A DNA stretch of 64,000 bases from Anas platyrhynchos (taxonomy: Eukaryota > Chordata > Aves > Anseriformes > Anatidae), in NCBI RefSeq assembly GCF_047663525.1, contig NC_092613.1, positions 8,829,501-8,893,500 on the forward strand. Reading direction: 5' to 3'. Shown here piece by piece: positions 1 to 18,500 of the stretch. A program made the translations under genes and the position numbers. The notes beneath the pieces are model-generated. The model was not told the origin of the DNA. It did no database searches and saw only the letters and a program-made list of their open reading frames with translations. Position 1 is the stretch's first letter. The number at the start of each line of letters is the position of its first letter.

Positions 1-1517
1 CGAGTGGGACCAGAGAGCTGCCCACAGAAAGTCAGGAACTAATTCCAGGGCAACTACTGCCATTACTTTACGTAGATTCAATTTGTGAGCAGTCACCATC
101 TATGAACTGCATTGCTCCATGGCTTACATCTGCATGAAAACCTTTGTCCAACGACAGTGGTACAGAAACAAACCAAAAAAACCTTCCCTATTTAAAAGAA
201 TGGAGGCCAAAAAGCTCTTCCTGGAAAGTTCGACAATAAAAAAGCTTCAGAATTAGTAGGGCTGACCAAATTACCCTGCTGCAGCTCTTCACTACTGAAG
301 AAAAAAAAATCTGTGCTTGGTTTAGAGCTAATCTGTTTATTTGGCTCCTTCTCAAGAGCCAAAAAGCCGGGAGCTGCTTATGTGCCACCAGATAAATCAG
401 CTGCCGGCCTCATTCAGCTGGTCTCACAGAAATAAATTTGTGCAAAACTCGTTTTGTGGCTTGTCGAAGGCGCTTAGAACTTTTGCACCACACTGAACAA
501 CACCTTGAGAGAAAACATTTGAGAAAACACTCATTGAAGGCCAGGGGAGAACCCGGTGAGCGTTTTGTGAATTTGCGGCTTGTGTTTTACGCCAAGGATT
601 TCCTGCAGTATCCTTTGGAACATGCTGCAGCACACAAAAGGCGTGCACACCACACCAAGCCATGGCACAGGAGAGGCACAGAATACCTGGCAGGTTTACA
701 TCCAGCATCACAGAGGAAACAATCTATTTATTTACTTATTTTCAAATTCCCAAGCCCCTCACATTATTATTTTTTTTTTTGTCAAGCACCGATCCACATT
801 CACAGCACCCGTTCAAAGCAAAATGACTGGGTCAGAAGCTTTACAGTTTAACAGTAGTGAATGGTTATTCTGATGGCAAGAAATAACATTTTAAATGGCT
901 CAAATCCACTTGCAGCATCTAGATGGAAAAAAATACAGGCTGAGCTTCCCCGATGCAGTCATTCTGCATGCACACGCGTTTACTGACTTCAAACACTCAA
1001 TTCAAGAGTTTTACTGCCCACTACCTAGAGATTTCACACAAGAAAGCTCTGCTTTGTCTTTTGTAACATTGCCATTTTGGAAGAAAAAGAGAAATACAAC
1101 GTGGAAATGAACAATGGACGCTAATTATGGAATTACTGTGAAATCAAGACCCTTTCCTCTCATTTTCTTCATTGTTTCTGTCTGTTGGCAAGTCAAATCA
1201 TAACTCCACTTGCCTCCATCACCTACAAATTGTTGACAACCTCCAGAGAGCAGGACTCCCGTGATGCTGCAGCTGCACAGAATCTCAAAAAAACATGAAA
1301 TCGGCAAAAGTCATACAAAAATGAACTGCATAAAGTAGTAGGTAATGAATCTTAACTGCGCGTGGCGTAACAAAAACTATTCAAAAGAGCGTGTTGAGAC
1401 CTACTTTTCATCTCAAAGTTTTAGACGTCTCACTCTTCATAAAGACAACTGAAAGTTGATCAGTAAAATAGGTTCTTCCAAGTAAATTCCAAAAAAGGGC
1501 AAAAAATAGTATGCATT

Positions 1518-1537
1518 AAAAAAAAAAAAAAAAAAAA
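1518..1537. repeat. poly-A tract
   Basis: A run of about 20 A followed by a short GAAGAAGAG stretch, inside SRGAP2 intron 1. Simple low-complexity sequence; no SINE body was recognised next to it. Confidence 0.9.
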
Positions 1538-4500
1538 GAAGAAGAGAGAAGTCAGGAGGTAACCGAAAGAAAAAGGAAAAGAGGCTCATGTGTACCCTTA
1601 CCACAAAAGGAAACCAGTTAGAGCTAAGGAAAAACGTAGTGGGGCTCTTTTAGTTAGAAATTTGGGAAAACTCTGGCTACTACTAGTGAACTTTTTATAG
1701 AAAGCCCTCCTGGAGTTACTCTGACAATTTCTTCTGCTTTTGGAAGAAACTTGAGTGCACGGAGGTCTCATGGTCAGCTCTGGTCTCTCGCCTTGCAACA
1801 CTTGGTGAATCTGCAAGAGACCCAAGGGGAATTTAGGAGAGGAAAGGAGGAAGAAACTGAATTCTTGCACCTCTCTGCTGCCTCGTTAATAATCCTCGCT
1901 AATAATCCATTAGTAGGAGCCATACACGAGACAAAGAAACACAAACTAGTGCTGTAACATCAAACCGATCTCCCAACAGCCCCTTCCCCCTTCCTGGCAG
2001 CAGGCAGCCGAGTTGGCCCAATCCGAGCAGCTCCAAAACTCGAGGGATTTGCACTATCAAGAACTGCAGAGAAACAGATGATTCTGAAGCATTTCCACAG
2101 CCAGAGTTTGGAGCAAGTCATTGTTGCAAACAAATGGAATCACTTACACACGCGGAGTAACGATTAACTGTAAAAAAAAAAAAAAAAGAAACCTTAAAAG
2201 GTAGTTTTGCATTTTAAACGTCAATGGTAGTGCAATATATACAAGCTCTCAATCTCAAAATTTAGAAATACTCCGCCAAACCACACCAGGGTGTGTGGCT
2301 GAAGAGCCTATTTACACTCGGTATTAAACAGGCGTTGCCAAAGCATGGCCAGGAGCTCACCCGCAGCACACGAACGCAGGGCTAAGATCTGCAAACAGAA
2401 TCGTGGTGGGCAGGAACCAACCCTGCGACCTCAGCTGAAGACCTGCACAACAGAAGTCACCTTACCTATGCAACGTCAACAATACCAGAAATTCCTAGGT
2501 CATAACAGAAGAAACTGGTTATTTGAATTGATTTTTCCAAAACAATAACAAAAGAAAGCTTTCAACAGTTGAGAGAAATCCCAATTTTGTTTCAGACCAC
2601 CACCAAAAGCAGCATACTTCCTACCCCCCAAATTACAGCTGCTTGGCCCACCCACAGCTCCTTTTGTAATCATTGCTAACGAAGCTCAGCACCACTCAGA
2701 GCTCAGGCTGCCGAACATCACACAGGGCGGCCAGGAGATGGAGCAGACGAACGAGACACCTGCAACTGCGGGCAGCACTCGGGAAGAGATCAGTCAGAAC
2801 CAGTACCCCAGCAGCCATTTGATCCAAAGGGGAAAAAGGGACTTAGCTGAAACGTACCAGCACTTCTGGGGAGATTAACAAGAAAGTTTTAGACATTACA
2901 GTAGCCTGGATTTGGTAGCACCTGGGAGGAGGCTTGCCTGAAGTTCCCCTTACCGGGTTTCTCCCCTCAGCTGGATGAGCACGCAGCCACCTCTGTGCCG
3001 GGCTCACTCCTGCTACGAGGAACTCATCCATTTTTCATAGCCCCAGCAATTCTTGAACTGCGCTGCAAGATTTGCAGCAGATGCAAATCTTTTAACCTTT
3101 GGTAGAGCCTGCTCAAGGACAGAAGCGGCTCGCGAACCCTCGCTGCGTAAAAAATGTCAGTATTAAATTTCTGGAGCCCAAACCATGAAGCTATTTACTG
3201 GAGCTTTATACAAACTAATTAAATATAATGCTCTCGTGGGACACGAGGAGAAAGAAAAGAAGAATTAAGAGATAAATCACTGGCTCTTCTTTCCCCAGCA
3301 AATGTACACTCCAATTTAATACGTTCACCCGAAAAACAGCCTGACAGCCCTCGGTCGGGCACAGATAGGCAGCGTCCAAATCGCACATGGAGCACACTGC
3401 ACAGCATAAATTCATTATCTCTGCCTTACCGCAACTTGCACAAAGGAATTGGGAGAGACAATCCAGACAAGGGGATGAGCTTGAGCTATCAAAGGCTCCA
3501 TATGGAGACCACAGAATCTCACTTTCCAGCTTCACAGAACTCGTAATCTTTGCGAGCACATGGGACAGAAACGTATCAAAGCAGCACTTCCCTCCCCTGC
3601 TGACCCCATGTCATCTTGTCAAGAGAATTCCTACCGCATGACACAGCCATTTCAGAGGTTTTTTCCCCTCAAAGAGCAGCGTTTGCGGCGAGTCTTTCAA
3701 GAAGAGCGCGCCCATGCCTGCAGCCTCTCCTCCCTTCACCACCGGCGCGAAACGGCGAGCGGCGCAGCCCTGCAGCCAGGCTTTGCTGCAACCATTACAT
3801 GCAGGAGGCTCGGAGGCAGAGAGGTAAGGCAGAGCAGCTGTATAGGACAGCCACCCTGCCTGGACACCTCCACGGGTTAATTCACTTCTGTACAAGACAG
3901 AAGTTTGTAATCGAACCTCCAGATGCAGGAGACCAGGGGTCGTCGGGCAGGAAGGGAGCTGAGGTGCAGCCATTCGGCCAGAACAACTCCAGGCTGGACC
4001 CAACAGGGCCACCAACCCATAGGATGGACACCCACGGGCTGCAAAACATGTTCTGAGCCACACCACACCAGAAATAGGAAGCATCACTCCACTCCTGTCC
4101 CCTAGCCCCTGGGCAAGAAGATTTATGCGTAAGAAGCAATCCTCCATCTTCAGAAATTCATCTCAACCTAGCGTTGATCTCCCTGCCCTCATTATCTGCA
4201 TACACAAACCACGAAGAGCCAGCTTCATCCCTAAATCCAGGGAATTGGCTGCTGGAAGAAGACAACAAATACCCATGGGTCAAGGCCAAGGGAGAGCAGA
4301 AGGTCTCAGTCACCAACACCCTGTGCCCCCCATGCACCTTTTAGAAGAAAAGATGCAAGTTAATTCAGCAGCAGAAAAACAAAGTTTTGTGGAAATGATC
4401 CATTAACCAAGCAGTAATACTATTCTTTAAGTGGTCTTGATTAACTTAAGGCTATTAAATTTTTAAACAAAGCTCACTCGTTCTATTAGTAATAACTCGA

Positions 4501-6077
4501 AGTGCTCGAGTATGCTAGGGGATTAATGGTTTTAAACGATGCCTGTAAGCACAGCTTCCAACGCCCAGCCCGGAACAGCACGTAGCAAAGAACTCGGCAA
4601 GTTTCTAAATGCCAGTAAAAAATATCAAGAGAATTTTCTCATCTGAAAGAAACAGATGACATCTTACAGGGCATGGAGCATGCCAGCACCTGATTCATCA
4701 CTCCCACGGTGACCGCTTCACGGCGTCACTTTGCAACACGAGAGAGAAGGCACCAAATAACCCATAATCAGAGTTAGTGCCGCTTCTAGGCTGCTCCTGC
4801 ATGTAGGTTAAGAATGGGATTGGGACACCAAAGATTTTCCTTAAGGACCAAGGTACGTTTAGTGATTAGGCAGCACCACACTTGTGTTTTGAACAACCAC
4901 GCGCCCACTGCAGTGGAGAGACCATCACGCCTCTTGAATTACATGCTCGAGAGGCTCAAATGGGCTTGGAACTGAAGCACCTTGAGACATACTGCAAGCC
5001 TCACGAAGCCTAAGAAAGAGCTTGTAATCGTAAAGTCTCCCCCAGCCCCACTCCCAGAGGACAAGTGCTGAAGATGCCCACTGCCCAGCGGAGCTCCCAC
5101 TGCTGAGGTGATGCGCCAAGCTTGCAGCCCTACCTTCGGGCGTGGATTCGAGCTGGTCAGCATTCCACACCTCTCTCTTATAGGAAGGGCAGGAGAGGGC
5201 CCAACACCTCCTGCTGGCCGCTGCTGGCCTTGTCCATGGCCCCACAGCACCCCCGGGCTCGCCATCAGGCAGCCCCTCACCGCTGGTGGGCATCGAGGGA
5301 GCGCAAGGAGCACGGCGCCAACCAGCGCGGCCCTGCTCTTCCTCACCTCATCTCAGTTAAGAAGGTTTGGTAAGGCAAAAAGTCAAACGCCTCAGTTTTG
5401 GGACCACATCTACAGACCGAGCTGACAGGCCTGCAGCGGCGGTCTCTGCTCGCGGGGAAGGCCCGACTCCATTGCACACACCCCGCTGGTCTCTTTTTGG
5501 AAGAGGGAAGATGTTTTTTCTTTTCTAACACATGAAAAAGCAAGAGATAAGATAAGCCCTGCTAATTCTCAAGCCTCCTTTGGCGTTACTGTGTCCATTC
5601 CACCAGTTATAGTCAGCGTGTCTTTGGTTGAAGTCCAAATATTGTGGCTACAGACTATCACGCATATTTTGATGGGGTAAACAATGAAAGAACATATAAG
5701 CCTCTAATTTTACACTGCCTTCAATTCCCATTTCCATCAACAATGGCAAGAAAACAGGAACAGAAACTAAACTAGTAAAAAAGAAACCCATTCTTCTCCA
5801 TTTCTGACTTCAAGAATCCAAGAATTGAAAAAAAAATCAAAGTGAACCCCTATCCAGCTTTATGTTTGCTCAGATATACCTGCCTTTTTTTTTTAAACAA
5901 AAACATCAAAACTTCTTCTCGATACACAGCACTAAGGTCAGCATAGGACATGCATCTTGTAGAACAAGATGTTTTAATGATTCGCATCCAGTGATCACCC
6001 CTCAGCATGAAAAATAGCCAAGCACATAACGGCAAAATAATATTTTAATTGTCAGTTTTAATCTACGTTTCCTACTC

Positions 6078-6120
6078 AGATTTAAATCACCTTTTTTTAA
6101 ATCACATCGATTTAACTCAA
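6078..6120. repeat. GATTTAAATCA-like ancient repeat fragment (candidate)
   Basis: Two or three close copies of a GATTTAAATCA-like palindromic word lie within about 45 bases. Clusters of this word recur in many amniote genomes, from memory. It may be a fossil repeat or just an AT-rich stretch; I cannot name a family. Confidence 0.25.
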
Positions 6121-7031
6121 TCAGCCCTGCCTGAAGGCCATCTTTCTTGCATGCTACAAGCATACCAAGCAAGTTTTCACCAATTAGATAAATCATTAAA
6201 TCTCATAACTTCCTAGCAGCGATACATCAAGCCGTACGTGAGCAATAATTATTTTTAATAAGTGTTACATTGAAAACTTTGCAAAAAATAAGAAGCTAAG
6301 TAGACATTTCACCATTTATTTTTTTTTTCAAACCCAGAGCACATGATGGCCTGAAGCCCAGCCAGCTGAATCCTGCAGAAGACTTGCATGATCACTGCAA
6401 ACATGCTCCTGACATTTTCTTCCCTTCCCTGTGACGATACTGGAATAACACTGACGCCTTCGCTTCCTCCAGTTCTGTGTATGCAGATGTACGTGTGCAT
6501 ACCCACCCTGCAACCTTGAGGAGTTCTACTCAAGAGCACAGGATGAAAAAGCAGGCAGCAACGAGGGGCTCACCACGAGCAAAATCCCGAATAATGGAAC
6601 TTTCTAGCACAAATAGCTTTACAGGGACCCTAAGCGAGGTCCCAGTTACTGCCGGCTGCAATATGCTCTTCTGACACCGCATGGATTTTAAAAACGTTCC
6701 TACGATCGGAGGATTAAAAAGCAATTAACCGGCTGTCATATTCCCAACGCAAATCCCGATTTTCGAACCCCAGGCAGACAAACATGGATCTCTCGGCACT
6801 CAGAGATCCGCTGCACCGGGTAAAAACGCCAAAATACCTTAAAACACACCGCCACGGGTGGCACCTACCCTGTGGGGGCCGTGAAAAAGCCCTGCAAACC
6901 CTGCAGGGCGCTGCGTTAGGAAAAGCCCTGCGGATTCCAGGCGATCTGCAGCCCGTTTCCCCCCTTCCCCACCCAAACCCCGCAGCCAGGGCTGCAGCAA
7001 GGCAGCGGAGGGGAAGAAAGCGCCGCCTTAC

Positions 7032-7098
7032 CTTTGACTTGGGTGTCGTACTCGGCTATGATCTCCTTATCCTTTTTGAATTTGGCCGGCGACGTCAT
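7032..7098 (-). CDS. SRGAP2: SRGAP2 first coding exon (SLIT-ROBO Rho GTPase-activating protein 2)
   Basis: SRGAP2 is a cytoplasmic protein with an inverse F-BAR domain, a RhoGAP domain (acting on Rac1) and an SH3 domain. It shapes the plasma membrane in neurite and filopodium formation and in synapse maturation. Only the first 22 codons plus one base are here. They start MTSPAKFKKDKEII and continue through AEYDTQVK, which matches SRGAP2 rather than SRGAP1 or SRGAP3, whose N-termini differ (MSTPSRFKK and MSSQTKFKK from memory). The exon ends in a good donor, GTCAAAG|GTAAGG, so the split codon would become Glu, as in mammals. The rest of the gene runs off the left edge. It faces FAM72A head-to-head across about 1.6 kb. 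The start is the only ATG that gives the conserved N-terminus. Confidence 0.93.
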
Positions 7099-7193
7099 GT
7101 TTTCTCCCCCCCAGAAAGGCTCGCCCTAGGAGCGGAGGATCCAGCAGCAGGCGAGCCGCACAGCGCCCCGCTTCTCTCCTCGCCCCCCACCCC

Positions 7194-7232
7194 AAAAAAA
7201 AAAAAAAAAAAAAAAGGGGAAAAAAAAAAAAA
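7194..7232. repeat. Interrupted poly-A tract in the SRGAP2 leader/promoter
   Basis: Two A runs separated by GGGG lie about 100 bases upstream of the SRGAP2 start codon, so the SRGAP2 transcript may read this as a poly-U stretch in its 5-prime UTR. Simple repeat. Confidence 0.85.
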
Positions 7233-7621
7233 CCCCAAAGCTCAGTCCATGGGGCGTGGGGCGGCGGGGGGGGGCAGAGGCAGGCAGCAGCGGGCCCCGG
7301 GGGCGGTGGCTCCGTGTCCCCGCTCCGCAGCCCCCCGCAGCAGCATCCGCGCTCCCGCAGCCCCCGGGGGCTCCCCCGGCGTTAGCAGCGCGGTGGCGGC
7401 GGAGCAGGGCTGGAGGCTGGCATGGCGGGGCCGCAGCGAGCCGGGCTGGGGGGTTAATTTTTTATTTTTTTTCTTTTTTTGGGGGGGGTTTCTCCTTTTT
7501 CTGCTTTTTCTCGCCGCGTGGATGCTGAGAGCCAAAGCCCGGCCGGGCGCAGGGGCAGAAGGCAGCGGCCGTCGTCCTGGGGTCTGCCCGCCTGCAGGGG
7601 GGGGACAAACGGCGGCGTTAG

Positions 7622-12116
<4,495 letters not shown>

Positions 12117-13423
12117 CATTTATCTACAATATACTACAGTATCTTCCCTAGATACGTTCCATTGCTGTTTGTTTTGGACTTGTCTTCCTGCTGGCCCATC
12201 ACAGCTTAAACAATGGAGGGAACCATGAAATCTGGAAAAGAATCCTGTAAGATGTCATCTTCTGTCGCTGCAGCGTGCCTTAAACTCTTGCATCTGCCTT
12301 GTGTGTATCATTCTGACTGGAGACATGCTCTGAACAGATCTGAATGTCAGATATTAGAGATGCAGATGGCAGGTGCACTTACTGAGGTCTAGGTCTGGTT
12401 TGTTCTTACACTTAAGTTTCAACAGTTGACATGCCTGCTTAACTGTATTTTTCTTCTTTGCTCCATGAATACTGTTTTAGTAAAGTCTTTTACATCCTGT
12501 AAGTACAGCTTAAAAATCTTGAAAAATAGTCAGTTTTGTTGATGGATGATGCTCTGAAGCACCATTGCTTAAGTAGTCACACAGACCATTCGCTGCCCAG
12601 AGCTTTCATTCTGAGTGTACAGAGTCGCTGAACAAGTGTCTTGAAGTGTCATAGCTTTGGCTTTATTGTCTTGGTCTCTTACTTCTAGCAGCTCGTTCTC
12701 TAGGCATCTGAAACACGTTAGGATGCTCCTGAATGTGGAGTGGGGAGCTGTCTTTCTGAGTCTTCCGGTCTTCATCTTTCCGTACTTCTAGGATCATGTT
12801 TCTGCAAAGATCAAGTTCCGTTTTTTTTTTTTTTTTCCACCTTCCCCCCAGTAAAATCTAAATACTGAAGTTTGTTAATGTCTAATGTGACTTTGGGACA
12901 ACTACCTACTAGAGTAGTTAAGACCAGCAATAAAACCCATCCAGGTTTGTGTGTTATTTTTCCACCTGATAGGATAGGCATTTTTCTAAAACAGAACTTA
13001 ATCATCCAATTGTGTCTCTTTCTAGAATGAGAAAAAAAATCAAATTAAATATTCAGTGTTTGTGCCTAGCCTTACATCCTGAAGCATAGAGACAATCTCA
13101 TTCCTCTAAGCAGTAATGGATGTAAAGTTCATTACCGGAGTTGTTAAGTCATAGTAATTAATTTATGAACTAAATACTGTCCCCTTCAGCTAGTCAACTG
13201 AAGGATCATATTTGGAAAATTCATGTTACGGTCATATAAGAGAACTGGCAACACTTCCAAAGTTGGATTGATACTGAATTAATCATTCTATAGCCTCTCC
13301 TGCTACTTTGAAGAGTATCAGGAGAGATGCTTTGAAGACAGATCTGACTTTTCCTAGTATTTTTACTGTACTGCATTTTTATATTTCTTCACGGTGCTAC
13401 CTCTTCTGTGTTGTTTAAATGTA

Positions 13424-13452
13424 TATTTGTGTGTATATATGTGTGTGCGTGC
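13424..13452. repeat. TG/TA microsatellite
   Basis: Imperfect TGTGTATATATGTGTGTG run near the end of the FAM72A 3-prime UTR. Confidence 0.8.
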
Positions 13453-13503
13453 CAATGTATAGATATGTCTTGTTTGGATTTCCTGTATTATGTTTGCTCA
13501 CTA

Positions 13504-13509
13504 AATAAA
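13504..13509 (+). terminator. FAM72A: Poly(A) signal of FAM72A
   Basis: Canonical AATAAA about 1.4 kb after the stop codon. Cleavage would fall near 13525. No earlier canonical signal stands out in the UTR. Confidence 0.6.
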
Positions 13510-14467
13510 AGGTTTGGACTATGTACTTCTCTATGGGCTGTAATATGGATATATAATGATATCAGTTAGATAATGAAAACAATGGAGCAGTATCTTGTAT
13601 CAGAATTAGGTTGAATTATTAGGTTCTTCCTACTGTGACTTTGTTTCAGAGACCAAAAAAATCCCTTTCTCTTGGTTGAGAACTGTCAGCTTCTCAGTCT
13701 TAAGGGTGTTTAGTTAGTTAACTTCTGTAATAACCAAACATCCCCCTTCTTGACGGTTTTCTATGCTGCATGAATTTTTTTTATGCTATATAGTAAGCTG
13801 GCAAGATGACACTAAACACAAAGATTTTTCTAACTGAATTCATGACCTAAAAATACATCTGATGCTGTTTCTTTTTGTATAAGGAACATAATAATTCAAA
13901 AAAAAAAATCCATAATAGAATTCTGCTTTGTTGTAAGCTCACCACTTTTAACCTTCCAAAACCTCACCTTTTGTCAATGAGTGGATTCTGTCAATGGCAG
14001 GGTTGACTAGTGAGCTGTTCTCTTTACCCATAGAGTAGTAGAGGACTGAAATTTCTTCACAACAAGTCATTAATTCTCAATTTGCTCTCTATCTGTTCTT
14101 GCACATAGAACTGGAAGTTCTACTGTGAACTACTTTAATTACACAGGCCTGTTTGAGCTGGTTCTTCACAACTAGACAGCAGCTTGAAATAAAAAATGAG
14201 CCAACTCTGCAGTTTGTTCCAGCCTTTTTTTGAGGATAAAGAAGTTGTGTGTGTTATATGCAAAGTAAACAAACATCATCCATTGCTCTACCTGTTATGA
14301 ATGTTGCCAAACCAACCACTCATATCTAGGGCTGCTTTCTATGTGAAATCTAAAAAAGAACTGACTAAGCAGTTTGTGGTGTAGCCACTACTCCACATTC
14401 ACAGGGCCCTAATATGTTGGGTGAAGGTTTCAAGGCTTACCCTGTAGAGGAGAATACTTTCCAGGTT

Positions 14468-14483
14468 GATAGATAGATAGATA
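14468..14483. repeat. GATA tetranucleotide microsatellite
   Basis: Four tandem GATA units. Confidence 0.9.
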
Positions 14484-15507
14484 CCTCTAGTACAAAAAAG
14501 CTGACACAAAACTGGATCGATGCTTCTAGAAACCTTCCCAAATACTTCAATCTAGCCAAAGATTTTTTTGAAATAAAAAAGCTCAGATCTCTACTTTGCC
14601 GGTCTTTTGCTTTCTCTGTACTCATTGACATACGAGAGATGTATGTTACAGCAAAGCCCTGGAATCTCATGAATCACTTGGAAGGATACGGGTGTGAGGC
14701 ACGTGGTATAATTGTGCTGAACATTAAGGCAGCTTCCGGAATGAATGGATCAGCAGGGCTCAGCTTCTTGCTGGATCCCTGGTCAGTCACACAGAGCTGG
14801 GTAGCTGTTGTCCTTGCTAAGGGTTTTACAATAAAAGTTTACGTGAGCTCTGCTGCACTGCCAATGGAGTCAAAAGTGGAGCACAAAGCTGAAAAACAAG
14901 AACCCAGTCCTAAGGCTTTTCTCTTCTGCTCATTAAGGTACGCACAGCAAGTAATTGTAAGAACTTTAGCGTCTCTAATCAGATCTGGATTTATTCAGAA
15001 GTGTAAATGCAGGCAACATCTCTTAAATTTTAAACTCAAAGTCAGAGCTACCGCAAGACCTTCAGAGTCTCCTGGCACTCACAGCTCAGTTAAAATCAAT
15101 GCAGTCAGCCTTAATGCCCATAGCATTACCTCTGCCACTGGGCTCTCATCTGTCACACCATGTACCAGGCCGTGCACAGCAGCTCTGCAGCTATGAGATG
15201 TTGTGTAATACTGCCGTGTAGGTTCAGGGTCACTGGCTTGTTTGGATGAAAACATTTGAAAGTAGAACTCCAAAAGTCGCTGAGGATAAATAGCTCCAGT
15301 TTGGATCACGGGGCCATTTGCAATTATGCTGCCATTGACAGCCACCCATTTTCTTCTCTGCAATTCACAATTTGCAATTCTAGCTGGAGGGGTAGGAGAA
15401 AGTCATAGCAAGACAGTGATAAATTGATTCCCCTTCATATTAAATAAGACTTACTGGAAGAAAAAGCACATTTAAATATTCTTCATTATTTCGGTGCAGA
15501 TTAATGC

Positions 15508-15572
15508 CTAATCATAATCTTACATTTATGTAACACCATTCATCCCAAAGTGCTTTACAATGACAAACAGTT
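15508..15572. repeat. Possible ancient amniote repeat fragment
   Basis: The words CTTACATTTATGTAACACC and CATCCCAAAGTGCTTTACAA, close together, resemble an old dispersed element known from amniote genomes (TACATTTATATAGC...CCAAAGCGCTTTACAA, from memory). I cannot name the family and the match is by eye. Confidence 0.35.
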
Positions 15573-18500
15573 AAGAATTCCTTTACCACTGAACTGCAGC
15601 CAACTCCAGGATGCAAAGCAGCTGCCAAGTAGACAGCATGCTGCAAGGACCACGGTAAGCATCACCCTGTAATGAAATTCAGTATGTGATCTCTATCAGT
15701 ACAAACCGATACGTTGATTATTGAGGGAGGCTCAACTTGAAAGGCACTCTCTTCTTAGCCTGGAATGCAGTTCATCCACTTCAAACCCGATGACAGATGG
15801 GTCACCTCTCCTAGGACTGGGCCCAAGAAGCTCAAGGTTTGAATCTGGGGAAGAGACAGAAACAACCGAGCCATCTCAGCTCTTTTCTCTGGCGTACAAA
15901 AGCTGGCACTCTCTTTTAAGTCAGTTAAAATGGTCAATTGTTATAAATCACCTAATTACTTTGTCGTGAGAGGTCATTGTTACATAGTTTATTACGTTTG
16001 CAGCCTGTGTGGTTTCTGAAAGCATACCCCAAGGAACAGTGCGTATCCCAAGTAAACAACCTTTGTGTACTATTATTTGGATTAAGGGAGTGTCTACAGG
16101 CTAGCACAGTGTAACAGCTGTGGGTGCCTGTTGTGCAAGAACCTGTACAAGCACGGTGACTTGTAGTCTCCCAGAACGTACGCTGTAAACAGAACAGCCA
16201 CGGGATGGTAAGGGAACGGCACGGCTGGCTCTATCAGGGGATCAGAGGTAAAGCCTGAACTGTGCAGATCTGACGAGGAGCCTCCTTTGTTCTGAGACTG
16301 CAGAGACCTGAGCCTGTTCCTGCAGCTATGGACCAGTTCTTCCAACGTGCATTTGCAGGTTTATGAATATATTCAGCTCTTCCAGCACCTACTCAATCAT
16401 CTCATACCTCATGCAAGAAGCTGTCTCTGTGCCAGCATTTCTGGAGTTCTGCTGCATTATTAGATTTCTCTCTTGCTCTATCATACAAGGATATACCCTA
16501 TAGCCAAATACCCATCAAAAGCATACATGGAAAACGGGTTATTCCAAACCTGTATAGATTCAGGATTCACAGGACTAAGAGATGTGCCCTCCAATTATGC
16601 AGTATGCAGGAGAGAAAAAGCAGGATGCCTGCCTCAAACGGCTCCTGTGAAATTAATTCCAAGTTGCTGATGCACCACCCAAAATTCCCTCTCATCAGGA
16701 AATATTAACCATGCTATGCTTTGAAAAAGCATCAGCATTTTCCGAGCAGCTATTAGCCAGGGGAACATTTTAGCTGCTTTGCTGTCTGCAGTGTGTCTTG
16801 TCATCTTGCATGCGTGACACAAGCTTAACAAAGTGAGCCTGCACTCTATTGATTTCTCATTAGAAAGCATGCCTCACATTTTGGACACCAGTGAGGGGAA
16901 AAAATAACAGGGAACAAAGCCGGTCAAATATAAGCCAAACAAAATCTCTGGTGCTTCACTTCTTATGTCATCTGAATGCTGACAGCTTGATGTCTCTGGG
17001 TAATGCCACACGAGGGAAATTAGCACCATAGCACTCTTATGCACTGCCATCTGCATGTCAACGTATGTAGAAATTTGTGCAAGCCGTTAGAAAGCAAGAT
17101 TGATAAAAAAGGCTTGATCTTTTGCATTTCTCTGACTACGCTTATTTCCTGGAGAAAAGTGCTAATTAAAAATAACCCAGCATCGCCCCAACCTAACTGC
17201 AGCCACACTAGGATTCTTCCCTGCTGTGCTACAGCAGAAGCTTATTAGTTCATCCCACTCCAGCATATGGCCTGTTTTGGGATAGGAAATTTCCACTAAC
17301 AGAGGAGATGATGCCAGAAATACAGGTGTTTGGGGACTGCCTTCCTAAGTAATTTAGGAACATAAAACCAAAAGGGAAACAGGTCTTGTGTCTACTGGGC
17401 ACATCTGACAGTTCTATATACAAGGCAAGCTAAAGAGCATCTAGAATAAATTAATAAAGTCGTATGATTTTGCCTCTTCTTATCTACCTGCCTCCCAGAG
17501 TCGATGTTACACTCCAGCAACAGACTGCCCAGATAAGCAGAGGGGTTTGGGGACCAAAGGACATCAAAAAAACGGGAATACGAAGCTCACACACAATTTG
17601 TCTGCACCTTTTGGAGCTTTTCCCAGCAGCTGCTCCTTTATCAAAAAATTATTTGTCTTAGTTTAAAAAAAATACAAATATCCATTTAGCTCTGAGACTG
17701 ACAGAGCTTCAGGAAGAAGGAGCCTGGCCTGCTGGCCACGTGAAGCTCCCAGAGGACAGCTTTTTCAACAGACACCGGCAACAGAGGAGGCACGAGGTGG
17801 CGTGCAGTCAGTGCTCCAGCACCAAGCTGCATCGAGCGTGAGGAGTGCCAATCTTCAGCGTGAACATGACAAGAGGACTTAGGCCTGAATCAAACCATAA
17901 CGTGTGAAGCTAGAAATCCCCAAGCATTTGAAGACCAGCATCAATACGATCTGCGCCCAAAATGGGACTAAGAGTGCACCTTCGAAGACTATGTAAGCAA
18001 AACTGTGTGTCATGCTGCCAGATACAAAATCTAGGTCCTTACACATTTTTTAAATGACTTCGAAGCCACTTCCTTTGCCTGATTCACTTATTCTCTTGCT
18101 TCATCACTGCATAAGTGGAAATAGAGAAAGAAGTAGATAGTTTAGGCCACCAAAATACCAAATTGTTTCCTCACAAAGTGGCCAATGAAGCCCACACCAG
18201 CAGAGAATTATTTGGTTAAAGAGACAGATGGAATAATACAGGGTCACATTTGAGGGATGATTGTGAAAGCTACTACAGATTCACCCCAGCATTCACTCAG
18301 ACTCAGATATTAATGCCGAAAATGTTTGGAAAAAATGAAGCAATTTGCTCTTGTGCAAGGGTCCATCACAAGACTTTCCACAATGTTGCTCTGCTCTTTA
18401 TTGGAACACAGGTTGGAAATGAAGTTTACCCCAAATCCAAATAATTGTGTAGCTTAGAAGCGAAAATTCAGATAGATATATTTTTTTTCCCCTCACCTGC

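Larger units (their letters stand above)
1..7031 (-). other. SRGAP2: SRGAP2 intron 1 (3-prime part lies outside the window)
   Basis: This stretch lies downstream, on the minus strand, of the SRGAP2 first coding exon and before any second exon. The next coding block expected from the family (the start of the F-BAR coiled coil) is not found in any minus-strand frame, so the whole interval is read as intron. It is moderately AT-rich with several poly-A runs and no open frame that looks like a protein. Nothing else recognisable was seen apart from the repeats listed separately. Inference from exon 1 and its splice donor. Confidence 0.8.
12117..13530 (+). other. FAM72A: FAM72A 3-prime UTR
   Basis: AT-rich sequence between the TAG stop and the first canonical AATAAA. 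There is no competing gene signal. A TG/TA microsatellite (about 13424-13452) lies just upstream of the poly(A) signal. Confidence 0.65.

Noticed and set aside
14639-15363. Overlapping 185-codon plus and 94-codon minus frames as a possible small gene or retroelement piece
   Set aside because: More protein-like in composition than other frames, but no motif, partner exon or element ends could be recognised on either strand.
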